DNA of 64,000 bases from Streptococcus pneumoniae (GCF_001096185.1 NZ_CRPU01000006.1:57208-121207), one strand, 5' to 3'; positions 1 through 10,093 are shown, counted from the first letter of the stretch. A program made the numbers and translations. Notes: a model not told the origin generated them from the letters alone.

Positions 1-454
1 TGAAAACGGCTTGACAATTGAAACAGGCTGGCAGAAGAACGATACAGGCTACTGGTACGTACACTCAGACGGCTCTTATCCAAAAGATAAGTTTGAGAAA
101 GTCAATGGTACCTGGTATTACTTTGACGGTTCAGGATATATGCTTGCAGACCGCTGGAAGAAGCACACAGACGGCAACTGGTACTGGTTTGACCAGTCAG
201 GCGAAATGGCGACAGGCTGGAAGAAAATCGCTGAGAAGTGGTATTATTTTGACACAGAGGGCGCTATAAAGACAGGATGGGTCAAGTACAAGGAGACTTG
301 GTGCTACCTTGACGGTAAAGAAGGGGCGATGGTATCAAACGCCTTCGTCCAGTCCGCAGACGGAACAGGCTGGTACTACATCAAACCAGACGGAACAATG
401 GCAGACAAGCCAGAGTTCGCAGTAGAGCCAGATGGCTTGATTACAGTTAAATAA
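1..454 (+). CDS. lytA: LytA-like N-acetylmuramoyl-L-alanine amidase, choline-binding C-terminus (5' truncated by window)
   Basis: Only the C-terminal part is present; the reading frame is open from base 2, so the catalytic amidase domain lies outside the window. About six choline-binding repeats are visible, each with the GW..../WYYFD pattern and aromatic residues that form choline pockets, followed by the tail ending in EPDGLITVK that is typical of LytA. Such repeats anchor the enzyme to choline on teichoic acids. The SADGTGWYY segment keeps the TG pair that atypical mitis-group LytA variants lack. Several residues differ from what I remember of chromosomal pneumococcal LytA (for example [13 protein letters not shown] and a Cys in ETWCYLDG). 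With the host-like genes starting only after the following spacer, this fits a prophage lysin better than the recA-dinF-lytA locus. Phage origin is inference. Confidence 0.85.
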   Translation, partial: ENGLTIETGWQKNDTGYWYVHSDGSYPKDKFEKVNGTWYYFDGSGYMLADRWKKHTDGNWYWFDQSGEMATGWKKIAEKWYYFDTEGAIKTGWVKYKETWCYLDGKEGAMVSNAFVQSADGTGWYYIKPDGTMADKPEFAVEPDGLITVK

Positions 455-485
455 ATAGAAAGGAAACTTTCTAAGATGTTCTTTC

Positions 486-513
486 ACCGCAGGCTCAGGC
501 TTGCGGTTTTTTT
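486..513 (+). terminator. Rho-independent terminator after the lysin
   Basis: An accgcagg / cttgcggt stem is followed by a run of seven T. It lies about 30 bases after the lysin stop codon and would end the phage lysis transcript. Confidence 0.7.
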
Positions 514-557
514 GTTTTAAAAGGGGCAAAAAAGGGGCAAAAGTGTCGTAAACCTCT

Positions 558-646
558 GTAAAATGATGTAAAAACATTTATTTAAAAGCTCAAAATATAG
601 CTGTTTTAAAAGGTATTGTAAGATATAGTAAAACGATGTAAAGGTA
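558..646. repeat. Direct repeats, possible integrase arm-type sites
   Basis: Two 19-base near-repeats, gtaaaatgatgtaaaaaca at 558-576 and gtaaaacgatgtaaaggta at 628-646, lie 70 bases apart. Further TGTAA-like words lie around them. Repeated short sites beside an attachment core are what tyrosine integrases use as arm sites. The repeats are visible; the function is inference. Confidence 0.4.
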
Positions 647-655
647 TTTGTAAAA

Positions 656-670
656 GCCGATGAACTATAA
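656..670. other. Candidate phage attachment core (attR)
   Basis: The 15 bases gccgatgaactataa lie between the phage-like lysin and the first host gene. From memory they agree at 13 of 15 positions with the reverse complement of the core reported for pneumococcal phage MM1. The recalled core has not been checked against a database. The position is right for an attR site, with the lysin at the phage right end. Confidence 0.35.
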
Positions 671-705
671 AACCACGAATCCTATGTGACTCGTGGTTCT
701 TTTTT
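671..705. terminator. Terminator hairpin at the 3' end of the reductase gene
   Basis: A perfect aaccacga / tcgtggtt stem is followed by six T on the + strand and preceded by an A-rich stretch. It can act on transcripts from the left and, more weakly, on the leftward reductase transcript that ends here. Confidence 0.6.
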
Positions 706-1672
706 ATAAACTAGTAGAGTGTTTTGGTTGTACTTTTTGCTCAGGGTCGATGTAGTTGATAGCATTATTGACAGCAGTTGGAGCTTCTCCGAGACCTGTC
801 GCAATCAAGTCAATTTTTCCGTCATAGTAGCAGCAGTCACCGATAGCATAGATACCTGCTTGGCTAGATTCTTGTTTGCTGTTGACGATAATCTTGTGGC
901 GGTTGAGGTCGAGTCCCCAGTTTTTAAGGTTACCGACAGAAGATTTGAAACCATAGTTAACAAAGAGGTGGTCTAAGTCAATCGTTTCGGTTTCATCAGA
1001 TTTGACTTTTGTGATTTCAAGTTTATCGAGCGTTTTTCCATCTCCAAGGAGTTGACTAGGGATGAATGGTGTTTTAATGCTTACAGATGATTCTTGCAGG
1101 GCTTGGACACTGTGTTCCAAAGCACGGAAATTATCTCTGCGGTGGACAAGGGTAGTTGGTGAAATTTTTTCAAAAGCCAAAGCCCAATCCACAGCTGAGT
1201 CTCCTCCACCAAGAATCGTCACTTTCTTACCAGCGTATTGCTGAATGTTGGAAACGTGGTAATGGATATTTTCATAGCCGTCAACGCCTTCTAGTTCCAG
1301 CGGACGTGGTTTAAAGGCACCGCCACCCATGGCAATGATAACAGTTTTAGATAGGTGACTTCCTTTAGAAGTGGTAATGGCAAAGCCTTCTTCTTGTTTT
1401 TTAATCTCAAGAACCGTTTCATTGAGATGGATAGGGGTATCAAAGCCATTTAGCTGTTCAATCAAGCGATTAGTCAACTCTTCTCCAGTCAGGTTTGGGA
1501 AGCCTGGGACGTCTAAAATTTCCTTTTCAGGGTAGAGAATAGCAGGTTGTCCACCTAGCTGGGGAAGAGAGTCGATGATTTGAACCTTGGCTTGGCGTAG
1601 GTGGGCATAGAAGGCTGCAAAAAGCCCGACGGGACCACCACCTACAATGGTAATATCATAGAGTTGAGACAT
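704..1672 (-). CDS. Thioredoxin reductase-like ferredoxin/flavodoxin--NADP+ reductase
   Basis: A 322-residue flavoprotein of the YumC / ferredoxin-NADP reductase type 2 family. The N-terminal FAD-binding Rossmann motif is VGGGPVG (about residues 10-16), the NAD(P)H motif LGGGDSAVDWA is mid-protein, and the C-terminal FAD motif YAIGDC precedes the last helices. The thioredoxin reductase CxxC pair is absent, which separates this family from TrxB. It moves electrons between NADPH and ferredoxin or flavodoxin in the cytosol. The start is preceded by a good ribosome binding site on the - strand (aaaggagaaacc). It is transcribed away from cdaA. Confidence 0.9.
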   Translation of the reverse strand: MSQLYDITIVGGGPVGLFAAFYAHLRQAKVQIIDSLPQLGGQPAILYPEKEILDVPGFPNLTGEELTNRLIEQLNGFDTPIHLNETVLEIKKQEEGFAITTSKGSHLSKTVIIAMGGGAFKPRPLELEGVDGYENIHYHVSNIQQYAGKKVTILGGGDSAVDWALAFEKISPTTLVHRRDNFRALEHSVQALQESSVSIKTPFIPSQLLGDGKTLDKLEITKVKSDETETIDLDHLFVNYGFKSSVGNLKNWGLDLNRHKIIVNSKQESSQAGIYAIGDCCYYDGKIDLIATGLGEAPTAVNNAINYIDPEQKVQPKHSTSL

Positions 1673-1763
1673 GGTTTCTCCTTTGTTTTTTCTAGTCAGT
1701 TTATTGTATCATATTTTTGCTCAATGTAAAATGGACTAGGATAGGGAAAAAAATGCCAGAAAA

Positions 1764-1772
1764 TGGTATAAT
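1764..1772 (+). promoter_or_regulatory. Extended -10 promoter for cdaA
   Basis: TGG-TATAAT lies here. The predicted start of transcription (about 1779) falls before the ATG at 1808 but within seven bases of the upstream TTG alternative at 1787, so the ATG is preferred. Confidence 0.65.
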
Positions 1773-1807
1773 AGGACGAAAGTGTTTTGATAGGGAGGAT
1801 ATCAGGG

Positions 1808-2665
1808 ATGAATTTTCAACAATTATCCAATCTGCAATATTGGACCAGTTTGTTTGCAAGTCCATGGACGATAGCTATCAATCTGATTGATATTTTGATT
1901 GTTGCTTATATTTTATATCATTTTACAAAAGCTATTGCAGGAACCAAGATTATGATTTTGGTACGTGGAGTTTTGGTGTTTATTTTAGCTCAAATCCTTG
2001 CAAATATGATTGGCTTGACTACGATTTCTTGGTTAATCAATCAAATTATCACTTATGGGGTTATTGCGGCGGTTGTTATCTTCTCTCCAGAGATTCGGAC
2101 TGGTTTGGAACGTTTGGGAAGAGCGACAGATTTCTTTTCCAATGCCCCTATTAGTGCTGAGGAACAGATGATTCGTGCCTTTGTTAAGTCCGTCGAATAC
2201 ATGAGTCCTCGTAAAATCGGGGCCTTGGTTGCTATTCAGCGTGTCCGTACCTTGCAGGAGTATATTTCGACAGGAATTCCCTTGGATGCTAAGATTTCTG
2301 CAGAACTTCTCATTAACATTTTTATTCCCAACACTCCCCTACATGATGGTGCAGTGATTATCAGAGAAGAACGTATCGCTGTGACGTCTGCCTATCTGCC
2401 CTTGACAGAAAGCACAGGGATTTCCAAGGAATTTGGAACCAGACATCGGGCGGCTATCGGTTTATCAGAAGTCTCAGATGCCTTGACTTTTGTCGTCTCA
2501 GAGGAAACGGGAGGAATTTCGATAACCTATAATGGAAGCTTTAAGCACAACCTAACACTTGATGAATTTGAAACAGAATTACGTGAAATCTTACTTCCAA
2601 AAGAGGAAGCAGGTCTTAGTTTTAAAGAACGATTGCTAGGAGGATGGAAACATGAGAAAAAATAG
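1808..2665 (+). CDS. cdaA: Diadenylate cyclase CdaA
   Basis: A membrane-bound enzyme that makes cyclic di-AMP from two ATP. It has three N-terminal membrane segments and then a DAC domain with the catalytic motif DGA at residues 180-182 and RHR at 212-214. The start chosen is the ATG with gggagg nine bases upstream; a TTG seven codons earlier lies too close to the transcription start. The gene overlaps cdaR, and glmM follows, the conserved Firmicute cdaA-cdaR-glmM order in which both neighbours modulate cyclase activity. c-di-AMP controls potassium uptake and wall homeostasis. Length is normal. Confidence 0.95.
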   Translation: MNFQQLSNLQYWTSLFASPWTIAINLIDILIVAYILYHFTKAIAGTKIMILVRGVLVFILAQILANMIGLTTISWLINQIITYGVIAAVVIFSPEIRTGLERLGRATDFFSNAPISAEEQMIRAFVKSVEYMSPRKIGALVAIQRVRTLQEYISTGIPLDAKISAELLINIFIPNTPLHDGAVIIREERIAVTSAYLPLTESTGISKEFGTRHRAAIGLSEVSDALTFVVSEETGGISITYNGSFKHNLTLDEFETELREILLPKEEAGLSFKERLLGGWKHEKK

Positions 2666-3431
2666 TTTATACATCATATCCTCACTCTTTTTTGCTTGTG
2701 TCTTATTTGTCTATGCTACGGCGACGAATTTTCAAAACAGTACCAGTGCTAGGCAGGTAAAAACGGAAACCTATACGAATACAGTAACAAATGTCCCTAT
2801 TGACATACGCTATAATAGTGATGAGTATTTTATTAGCGGTTTTGCTTCAGAAGTATCAGTGGTCTTGACTGGTGCAAATCGCCTATCGCTAGCTAGTGAA
2901 ATGCAAGAAAGTACACGTAAATTCAAGGTTACTGCTGACCTAACAGATGCCAGTGTTGGAACGATTGAAGTTCCTTTGAGCATTGAAGATTTACCCAATG
3001 GGCTGACCGCTGTGGCGACTCCGCAAAAAATTACAGTCAAGATTGGTAAGAAGGCTCAGAAGAATAAGGTAAAGGTTGTACCAGAGATTGACCCTAGTCA
3101 AATTGATAGTCGGGTACAGATTGAAAATGTCACGCTGTCAGATGAAGAAGTGTCGATTACGAGTGACCAAGAGACATTGGATAGAATTGATAAGATTATC
3201 GCTGTCTTGCCAACTAGCGAACGCATAACAGGTAATTACAGTGGTTCAGTACCTTTGCAGGCAATCGACCGCAATGGTGTTGTCTTACCGGCAGTTATCA
3301 CTCCCTTTGATACAATAATGAAGGTGACTACAAAACCTGTGACACCAAGTTCAAGAACATCAAATTCAACTACAAGCAGTTCGTCGGAGACATCCTCGTC
3401 AACGAAAGCAACTAGTTCAAAAACAAATTAA
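2652..3431 (+). CDS. cdaR: YbbR-domain regulator of the diadenylate cyclase (CdaR)
   Basis: A 259-residue protein with one N-terminal membrane segment (about residues 5-25) and an extracellular part made of YbbR repeats. The C-terminus is a Ser/Thr-rich tail of about 35 residues (SSRTSNSTTSSSSETSSS type), which looks like a wall-spanning low-complexity linker. Family knowledge: CdaR binds CdaA and tunes c-di-AMP production. It overlaps the end of cdaA by 14 bases, so the two are translationally coupled. The tail is likely variable between strains. Confidence 0.9.
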   Translation: MRKNSLYIISSLFFACVLFVYATATNFQNSTSARQVKTETYTNTVTNVPIDIRYNSDEYFISGFASEVSVVLTGANRLSLASEMQESTRKFKVTADLTDASVGTIEVPLSIEDLPNGLTAVATPQKITVKIGKKAQKNKVKVVPEIDPSQIDSRVQIENVTLSDEEVSITSDQETLDRIDKIIAVLPTSERITGNYSGSVPLQAIDRNGVVLPAVITPFDTIMKVTTKPVTPSSRTSNSTTSSSSETSSSTKATSSKTN

Positions 3432-3455
3432 AAATAGGAAAAGGATTTTATAAAA

Positions 3456-4808
3456 ATGGGTAAATACTTTGGGACTGATGGAGTCCGTGGAGAAGCTAAC
3501 GTAGAACTAACGCCAGAATTGGCCTTTAAGTTGGGACGTTTTGGAGGCTATGTTCTTAGTCAACATGAAACGGAAGCACCGAAAGTCTTTGTAGGACGTG
3601 ACACACGTATTTCAGGGGAAATGCTAGAATCTGCCCTGGTAGCAGGTCTCCTTTCAGTTGGTATTCACGTATATAAATTAGGTGTTCTGGCAACACCAGC
3701 AGTAGCTTACTTGGTTAAAACTGAGGGAGCAAGTGCAGGTATCATGATTTCTGCTAGCCACAACCCAGCCCTTGATAATGGGATTAAGTTCTTTGGTGGT
3801 GATGGCTTCAAACTAGATGATGAAAAAGAAGCAGAAATTGAAGCCTTGCTAGATTCTGCGGAAGATACTCTTCCTCGTCCAAGTGCAGAAGGCTTGGGAA
3901 CCTTGGTAGATTATCCAGAAGGCTTGCGTAAGTATGAAGGTTACCTTGTTTCAACTGGAACTCCTCTTGATGGAATGAAGGTTGCCTTGGATACAGCTAA
4001 TGGAGCAGCTTCTACCAGTGCCCGTCAGATTTTTGCTGATCTTGGTGCTCAGTTGACGGTTATCGGAGAAACACCAGATGGTCTTAACATCAACCTTAAT
4101 GTTGGTTCAACCCATCCAGAAGCCCTTCAAGAAGTGGTTAAAGAAAGTGACTCAGCTATTGGTTTGGCCTTTGACGGAGACAGTGACCGTTTGATTGCTG
4201 TTGATGAAAATGGCGACATCGTTGATGGTGATAAGATCATGTACATCATTGGGAAATACCTTTCTGAAAAAGGACAATTGGCTCAAAATACAATCGTGAC
4301 AACTGTTATGTCTAACCTTGGTTTCCATAAGGCCTTAGACCGCGAAGGTATTAACAAGGTAGTTACTGCAGTTGGCGACCGCTACGTTGTTGAAGAAATG
4401 AGAAAATCAGGCTACAACCTTGGTGGTGAACAATCTGGTCACGTCATCTTGATGGATTACAATACAACAGGTGATGGTCAATTATCTGCTGTTCAATTGA
4501 CTAAAATCATGAAGGAAACTGGTAAGAGCTTGTCAGAGTTGGCTGCAGAAGTAACCATCTATCCACAAAAATTAGTCAATATCCGAGTGGAAAATGCCAT
4601 GAAGGAAAAGGCTATGGAAGTGCCAGCTATTAAGGCTATCATCGAGAAGATGGAAGAAGAAATGGCAGGGAATGGCCGTATCCTTGTTCGTCCAAGTGGA
4701 ACAGAGCCTCTCTTGCGTGTTATGGCAGAAGCACCTACAACAGAAGAAGTGGACTACTATGTTGATACCATCGCAGACGTAGTTCGAGCTGAAATCGGGA
4801 TTGACTAA
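3456..4808 (+). CDS. glmM: Phosphoglucosamine mutase
   Basis: Converts glucosamine-6-phosphate to glucosamine-1-phosphate on the way to UDP-GlcNAc and peptidoglycan. The 450-residue length is standard. The phosphoserine loop ISASHNP has its catalytic Ser at residue 101, the metal loop is GDSDR (about residue 240), the sugar-binding loop is GGEQSGH, and the phosphate-binding RPSGTEP is near the C-terminus. It follows cdaR by 24 bases in the same operon. GlmM is known to inhibit CdaA in several Firmicutes, so the cluster links wall precursor supply to c-di-AMP. Confidence 0.97.
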   Translation: MGKYFGTDGVRGEANVELTPELAFKLGRFGGYVLSQHETEAPKVFVGRDTRISGEMLESALVAGLLSVGIHVYKLGVLATPAVAYLVKTEGASAGIMISASHNPALDNGIKFFGGDGFKLDDEKEAEIEALLDSAEDTLPRPSAEGLGTLVDYPEGLRKYEGYLVSTGTPLDGMKVALDTANGAASTSARQIFADLGAQLTVIGETPDGLNINLNVGSTHPEALQEVVKESDSAIGLAFDGDSDRLIAVDENGDIVDGDKIMYIIGKYLSEKGQLAQNTIVTTVMSNLGFHKALDREGINKVVTAVGDRYVVEEMRKSGYNLGGEQSGHVILMDYNTTGDGQLSAVQLTKIMKETGKSLSELAAEVTIYPQKLVNIRVENAMKEKAMEVPAIKAIIEKMEEEMAGNGRILVRPSGTEPLLRVMAEAPTTEEVDYYVDTIADVVRAEIGID

Positions 4809-4881
4809 ATCCGAGAAAACTAGATGAAAATAAAAAATTATGGTACAATAGCTTATAATATTGTAGCCAAGGGAGAAAGAC

Positions 4882-5256
4882 ATGAATCTTAAACGTGAAC
4901 AAGAATTTGTTAGTCAGTATCATTTTGATGCGCGTAATTTTGAATGGGAAAATGAAAATGGAGCTCCTGAAACCAAGGTGGATGTGAACTTCCAATTGCT
5001 CCAACATGATCAAGAAAATCAAGTGACTTCCTTGATTGTCATCTTGACATTTATGATTGTATTTGATAAGTTTGTCATCAGTGGAACCATTTCACAGGTA
5101 AATCATATCGATGGCCGTATTGTCAATGAACCAAGTGAATTGAGCCAAGAAGAAGTGGAAACTTTGGCTCGTCCAAGTTTGAATATGCTTAACCGTTTGA
5201 CTTACGAAGTGACTGAAATTGCATTAGACTTACCAGGAATCAATTTGGAGTTCTAA
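4882..5256 (+). CDS. DUF1149 family protein
   Basis: A 124-residue acidic soluble protein of the streptococcal DUF1149 family, which has a SecB-like fold; its function is not established. No membrane segment is visible. A promoter-like TATAAT at 4854-4859 and a ribosome binding site (aaggga) precede it. The stop codon is followed after one base by the ATG of the DegV gene, so the two are co-translated. Confidence 0.85.
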   Translation: MNLKREQEFVSQYHFDARNFEWENENGAPETKVDVNFQLLQHDQENQVTSLIVILTFMIVFDKFVISGTISQVNHIDGRIVNEPSELSQEEVETLARPSLNMLNRLTYEVTEIALDLPGINLEF

Positions 5257-5257
5257 T

Positions 5258-6106
5258 ATGAAACTAGCTGTTATCACAGATTCTTCTGCCTATCTTAGTG
5301 CAGAGACCTTGCAAAGAGAAGATTTGTATGTCTTGGATATTCCTGTCAATATTGATGGCGAGGAGTATGTCGAAGGTATCAATCTGACTGCTGAGGAATT
5401 TTACCAAAAAATGGCTCAGGCTTCTGAATTGCCTAAGACCAGTCAACCAAGTATTGCCAAGTTAGATGAAATTTTAACTTCGCTCAAAGAACAAGGTTAT
5501 ACCCATGCCTTGGGGCTTTTCCTATCTTCTGGAATTTCAGGTTTTTACCAAAATATCCAGTATATGATAGATGACTATGAGGGCTTAACCATTGCTTTTC
5601 CAGACACTTTGATTACAAGTGCTCCTCTGGGTATCATGGTTGAAAGCGTCTTTAATTGGCGTGACCAGGGAGATGATTTTGCCAGCATTCAGGATAAGCT
5701 AGCCATTCAAATCAGTCGTACGTCAGCCTTTATCATGGTAGATGACTTGGATCATTTAGTGAAAGGTGGACGTCTTTCAAATGGGGCTGCCATTTTGGGT
5801 AATTTGCTTAGCATTAAGCCAATCCTCTATTTCAATGACCAAGGTGTGATTGAAGTTTACGAAAAAGTTCGTACGGAGAAGAAAGCCACAAAGCGCTTAA
5901 TTGAGATTATCAAGGAAGCCACAGCTTCAGGCCAATACCGTATCATTGTCATTCACGGAAATGCTCCTGAAAAGGCTGAAGAATTGCGTCACCACTTGCT
6001 AGATTCTGGAGTGGGTACGGATATTTCGCTTGCTACATTTGGTAGTGTCATTGGGACACACCTAGGAGCAGGAAGTATTGCCTTGGGTTATATTCCAGTG
6101 ATTTAG
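5258..6106 (+). CDS. DegV family fatty-acid-binding protein
   Basis: A 282-residue DegV/EDD-fold protein. The opening [10 protein letters not shown] matches the family's TDS-A/S-D start, and the middle has [10 protein letters not shown] (the Ser-Gly loop that holds the carboxylate) and KGGRLS. In Gram-positive bacteria these proteins present bound fatty acids to the FakA kinase, allowing exogenous fatty acids to enter phospholipid synthesis. No fakA is in the window; several DegV paralogues per genome are usual. It starts one base after the DUF1149 stop. Confidence 0.9.
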   Translation: MKLAVITDSSAYLSAETLQREDLYVLDIPVNIDGEEYVEGINLTAEEFYQKMAQASELPKTSQPSIAKLDEILTSLKEQGYTHALGLFLSSGISGFYQNIQYMIDDYEGLTIAFPDTLITSAPLGIMVESVFNWRDQGDDFASIQDKLAIQISRTSAFIMVDDLDHLVKGGRLSNGAAILGNLLSIKPILYFNDQGVIEVYEKVRTEKKATKRLIEIIKEATASGQYRIIVIHGNAPEKAEELRHHLLDSGVGTDISLATFGSVIGTHLGAGSIALGYIPVI

Positions 6107-6147
6107 TTGGCGCTTTTAGACTAGTTAAGAAGTTAGCAGTTGAACAC

Positions 6148-6237
6148 GCCTGGAACCCTGTGTGAAAAAGATAGATTTTCCAAGGAGTAGACACTTCTTG
6201 ATCAAAACTTCTATTTTCACTTTGTGTTCCTACAGGC
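6148..6237. repeat. Long imperfect inverted repeat between degV and dapB
   Basis: A 90-base hairpin with several paired blocks: gcctg/caggc outside, then ggaac/gttcc, gtgaaaa/ttttcac and ataga/tctat. It fills the 155-base spacer and ends 24 bases before dapB. It could be a small mobile repeat of the RUP/SPRITE sort known in pneumococcus, or a transcribed leader that affects dapB. No T-run follows, so it is not a simple terminator. Confidence 0.55.
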
Positions 6238-6261
6238 TTTGTATCTTAGACAGGAGTAGAG

Positions 6262-7029
6262 ATGAGCATTCGAGTAATTATTGCTGGTTTTAAGGGAAAG
6301 ATGGGCCAAGCTGCTTGTCAGATGGTCTTGGCTGATCCAGACTTGGACTTGGTAGCGGTTTTGGATCCTTTTGACTCTGAGTCAGAATGGCAGGGTATTC
6401 CTGTTTTCAAGGATAAGGCTGATTTGGTCGGTTTTGAAGCGAATGTCTGGGTAGATTTTACTACTCCAACTGTTGCCTACGAAAATACACGTTTTGCTCT
6501 TGAAAATGGCTTTGCTCCAGTAGTTGGAACGACTGGTTTCACGAGTGAAGAAATTGCAGAGCTAAAAGAATTTTCTCGTGCCCAAGATTTGGGTGGCTTG
6601 ATTGCTCCAAATTTTGCCTTGGGTGCTGTTTTACTCATGCAATTTGCGACGCAGGCTGCCAAATATTTCCCAAATGTGGAGATTATCGAGCTCCATCATG
6701 ACAAGAAAAAGGATGCTCCGAGTGGCACAGCTATTAAAACAGCTGAGTTAATGGCAGAGGTTCGAGAGTCTACCCAGCAAGGTGCGCCTGATGAGGAAGA
6801 ATTGATTGCAGGTGCCCGTGGTGCTGACTTTGATGGCATGCGGATTCACTCAGTGCGTTTGCCAGGTTTGGTAGCCCATCAGGAAGTCATCTTTGGAAAT
6901 CAAGGAGAAGGATTGACCCTCCGTCATGACTCCTATGATCGCAGCTCCTTCATGACAGGGGTGAATTTGGGAATCAAAGAAGTTGTCAAGCGTCATGAGC
7001 TTGTCTATGGATTAGAACACTTATTATGA
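6262..7029 (+). CDS. dapB: 4-hydroxy-tetrahydrodipicolinate reductase
   Basis: Reduces hydroxy-tetrahydrodipicolinate with NAD(P)H in lysine synthesis. The 255-residue protein has an N-terminal dinucleotide-binding start ([11 protein letters not shown]), the motif VGTTGF, and the catalytic signature [15 protein letters not shown], where the second His acts in catalysis and Lys/Ser/Gly/Thr bind substrate. Lysine is the cross-linking residue of pneumococcal peptidoglycan. It overlaps cca by four bases. Confidence 0.96.
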   Translation: MSIRVIIAGFKGKMGQAACQMVLADPDLDLVAVLDPFDSESEWQGIPVFKDKADLVGFEANVWVDFTTPTVAYENTRFALENGFAPVVGTTGFTSEEIAELKEFSRAQDLGGLIAPNFALGAVLLMQFATQAAKYFPNVEIIELHHDKKKDAPSGTAIKTAELMAEVRESTQQGAPDEEELIAGARGADFDGMRIHSVRLPGLVAHQEVIFGNQGEGLTLRHDSYDRSSFMTGVNLGIKEVVKRHELVYGLEHLL

Positions 7030-8225
7030 GATTAACGCAAATGCCTTCTGAATTTCAGAAGGCTTTACCAGTATTAGAAAAAATCAAAGAAGCAGGCTTT
7101 GAGGCCTATTTTGTTGGAGGTTCTGTTCGAGATGCCCTCCTCAATCGCCCTATCCATGATGTGGATATTGCGACGTCTTCTTATCCAGAAGAGACCAAGC
7201 AGATTTTTCCGCGAACAGCCGATATCGGAATTGAACATGGGACTGTCTTGGTTTTAGATGGGGATGAGGAGTATGAGGTAACCACCTTTCGGACAGAGGA
7301 TGTCTATGTGGACTATCGCAGACCCAGTGCGGTCTCCTTTGTGCGCTCGCTAGAAGAAGACCTCAAACGTCGCGACTTCACAGTCAACGCCTTTGCCTTG
7401 GATGAGACAGGAGAAATTGTTGACTTGTTTCATGGATTAGACGATTTAGAAAACCAAGTCTTGCGGGCGGTTGGAGTGGCAAGTGAGCGTTTCAACGAAG
7501 ATGCTTTGCGGATTATGCGTGGTTTCCGTTTTCAGGCCAGTCTTGGCTTCGAACTTGAGCCAGAAACATTTAAAGCTATGAAGATCTTGACGCCCCTTTT
7601 GGAGAAAATTTCTGTAGAGCGTACCTTCGTTGAGTTTGATAAACTCTTGCTGGCTCCATTTTGGAGAAGGGGCTTTGCTTCCATGATTGAGAGTCAAGCT
7701 TATGACTATCTCCCTGATATGGCAGCTAGCCAGGACAAGCTCAATAGACTGTTTGATTTGGAGACTGATTTCACCTTTGAATCTTCAGAGCAAGCCTGGA
7801 CGGCTCTACTCTGGGCTTTGGAGATTGAAAATGCGCAGCCATTTTTGAAGGCTTGGAAGACCTCACGCCAGTTTGCCAAGCAGGTACAGGATTTACTGAC
7901 TATTTTGGCCTTGCGTGAAAAGGGAGAATTGAGCAAGCGCGATTGTTATCGCTTTGATTTAGATTTACTTTTACAGGCTGAAAATCTTCGTCAGGCCCAA
8001 GGAAAAGAAGTTAATCCACAAGTGATTACAGAAACCTACCAGAATTTGACCATTCATGACAAGAAAGAAATCCAAATCAACGGTGGTATTTTGATCAAGG
8101 AATATGGTTATCAGCCGGGCCCAGACTTGGGAGAGATTTTAACAGAGATTGAATATGCCATTGTCGATGGAGAATTGGAAAATGACCGTCAAGCCATCCA
8201 TGCTTATCTGAGGGAGAAAAAATGA
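7026..8225 (+). CDS. cca: CCA tRNA nucleotidyltransferase
   Basis: Adds or repairs the 3' CCA of tRNAs. The N-terminal nucleotidyltransferase domain has GGSVRD and the metal-binding pair DVDIAT, then [12 protein letters not shown] and [12 protein letters not shown] that set nucleotide choice; the rest is helical tRNA-binding. The 399-residue length is typical of the single-enzyme type. Its start overlaps dapB and its stop overlaps the ABC-F gene (ATGA), so the three form one operon. Confidence 0.95.
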   Translation: MRLTQMPSEFQKALPVLEKIKEAGFEAYFVGGSVRDALLNRPIHDVDIATSSYPEETKQIFPRTADIGIEHGTVLVLDGDEEYEVTTFRTEDVYVDYRRPSAVSFVRSLEEDLKRRDFTVNAFALDETGEIVDLFHGLDDLENQVLRAVGVASERFNEDALRIMRGFRFQASLGFELEPETFKAMKILTPLLEKISVERTFVEFDKLLLAPFWRRGFASMIESQAYDYLPDMAASQDKLNRLFDLETDFTFESSEQAWTALLWALEIENAQPFLKAWKTSRQFAKQVQDLLTILALREKGELSKRDCYRFDLDLLLQAENLRQAQGKEVNPQVITETYQNLTIHDKKEIQINGGILIKEYGYQPGPDLGEILTEIEYAIVDGELENDRQAIHAYLREKK

Positions 8226-10093
8226 GTGATTTTATCGTTGAAAAACTAAGTAAATCCGTTGGTGACAAGACCGTTTTTAAGGATATTTCCTTTATTATCC
8301 ATGACCTAGACAGAATTGGTCTGATTGGTGTCAATGGGACTGGGAAGACCACCCTTTTAGATGTTCTTTCTGGTGTTTCTGGCTTTGATGGGGATGTCAG
8401 TCCCTTTTCAGCTAAAAATGATTACCAGATTGGTTACTTGACTCAGGACCCTGATTTTGATGATAGCAAGACGGTCTTGGATACGGTTCTATCCAGCGAC
8501 CTCAAGGAAATCCAGCTCATTCGTGAGTATGAGTTGATCATGCTCAACTACAGTGAGGACAAGCAGGCGCGTTTGGAACGAGTCATGGCAGAAATGGACT
8601 CTCTCCAAGCTTGGGAAATTGAGAGTCAGGTCAAGACGGTTCTTAGTAAGTTGGGGATTCAGGACTTATCTACTCCAGTTGGGGAATTGTCAGGTGGTCT
8701 GAGAAGACGGGTCCAGTTGGCGCAAGTCTTACTTGGTAACCATGACCTCTTGCTTTTGGATGAGCCGACCAACCATCTGGATATTGAGACTATTGAGTGG
8801 CTGACCCTCTTTTTAAAAAATTCCAAGAAGACCGTCCTTTTTATCACCCACGATCGCTATTTCCTAGATGCACTGTCAACACGGATTTTCGAGTTGGACC
8901 GAGCAGGTTTGACAGAGTATCAGGGGAATTATCAGGACTATGTTCGCCTCAAGGCGGAACAGGATGAGCGCGATGCAGCTCTTCTCCACAAAAAGGAACA
9001 ACTCTATAAGCAAGAATTGGCCTGGATGCGCAGACAACCGCAGGCGCGTGCGACCAAGCAGCAGGCTCGTATCAATCGTTTCCATGACTTGAAAAAGGAA
9101 GTTTCAGGCAATACTGCTGAGACAGACTTGACCATGAACTTTGAAACCAGTCGGATTGGAAAGAAAGTCATCGAGTTTCAGGATGTTACTTTTGCCTATG
9201 AAAACAAGCCCATTTTGCAAGATTTTAATCTCTTAGTTCAGGCCAAAGACCGTATCGGAATCGTTGGGGACAATGGTGTTGGGAAATCAACTCTCCTTAA
9301 CCTGATTGCTGGCAGTCTTGAGCCGACAGCAGGTCAAGTTGTGATAGGGGAAACTGTTCGCATCGCCTATTTCTCTCAACAAATTGAGGGCTTGGATGAA
9401 AGCAAGCGAGTGATCAATTACCTGCAGGAAGTGGCAGAAGAGGTCAAGACCAGCGGTGGTTCTAGTACTTCGATTGCAGAGTTGCTGGAGCAGTTCCTTT
9501 TCCCACGTTCGACGCATGGAACCTTGATTGAGAAATTGTCTGGGGGAGAGAAAAAACGTCTTTATCTCCTCAAATTGCTTTTGGAGAAACCAAATGTTCT
9601 TCTCTTGGACGAACCGACAAATGACCTGGATATTGCAACTCTTACAGTTTTGGAGAATTTCTTGCAAGGCTTTGCAGGACCTGTTTTGACAGTTAGCCAC
9701 GACCGCTATTTCTTGGATAAGGTAGCAACCAAGATTCTCGCTTTTGAGGATGGCAAGATTCGTCCATTCTTTGGTCATTACACCGACTACCTTGATGAAA
9801 AAGCCTTTGAAACAGAGTTGGCCAATCAAGTGCAAAAGGCAGAAAAGGAGAAAGTTGTCAAGGTCCGAGAAGACAAGAAACGCATGACCTACCAAGAAAA
9901 GCAGGAGTGGGCAAGTATTGAAGACGATATTGAAGCCTTGGAAAACCGTATCGCTGCGATTGAAGAGGAGATGCAGGCTAATGGCTCCGACTTTGGTAAG
10001 CTAGCTACTCTCCAAAAAGAACTGGATGAGAAAAACGAAGCACTCCTTGAAAAATACGAACGCTATGAATACCTAAGTGAATTTGATAGCTAG
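8222..10093 (+). CDS. ABC-F family ATPase (Uup-like)
   Basis: A soluble protein of 623 residues with two ABC domains and no membrane segment. Walker A motifs are GVNGTGKTT and GDNGVGKST, signature motifs are LSGG in both halves (SGGLRRR, SGGEKKR), and Walker B motifs are [12 protein letters not shown] and [12 protein letters not shown]. The inter-domain linker is charged, and a coiled-coil C-terminal extension (about residues 540-623) resembles Uup. ABC-F proteins act on the ribosome; Uup-type members are housekeeping factors and not antibiotic-resistance proteins. No resistance claim is made. Last gene of the dapB-cca operon. Confidence 0.92.
   Translation: MSDFIVEKLSKSVGDKTVFKDISFIIHDLDRIGLIGVNGTGKTTLLDVLSGVSGFDGDVSPFSAKNDYQIGYLTQDPDFDDSKTVLDTVLSSDLKEIQLIREYELIMLNYSEDKQARLERVMAEMDSLQAWEIESQVKTVLSKLGIQDLSTPVGELSGGLRRRVQLAQVLLGNHDLLLLDEPTNHLDIETIEWLTLFLKNSKKTVLFITHDRYFLDALSTRIFELDRAGLTEYQGNYQDYVRLKAEQDERDAALLHKKEQLYKQELAWMRRQPQARATKQQARINRFHDLKKEVSGNTAETDLTMNFETSRIGKKVIEFQDVTFAYENKPILQDFNLLVQAKDRIGIVGDNGVGKSTLLNLIAGSLEPTAGQVVIGETVRIAYFSQQIEGLDESKRVINYLQEVAEEVKTSGGSSTSIAELLEQFLFPRSTHGTLIEKLSGGEKKRLYLLKLLLEKPNVLLLDEPTNDLDIATLTVLENFLQGFAGPVLTVSHDRYFLDKVATKILAFEDGKIRPFFGHYTDYLDEKAFETELANQVQKAEKEKVVKVREDKKRMTYQEKQEWASIEDDIEALENRIAAIEEEMQANGSDFGKLATLQKELDEKNEALLEKYERYEYLSEFDS

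Noticed and set aside
9287-9895. A 202-codon open frame antisense to the ABC-F gene
   Set aside because: It lies wholly inside a gene with strong domain evidence, has no ribosome binding site and no recognisable domain; it is a shadow of the opposite strand.
8222-10093. ABC-F gene as an antibiotic-resistance determinant
   Set aside because: Its domain layout with a coiled-coil C-terminus matches housekeeping Uup-like proteins, and it sits in a conserved core operon.
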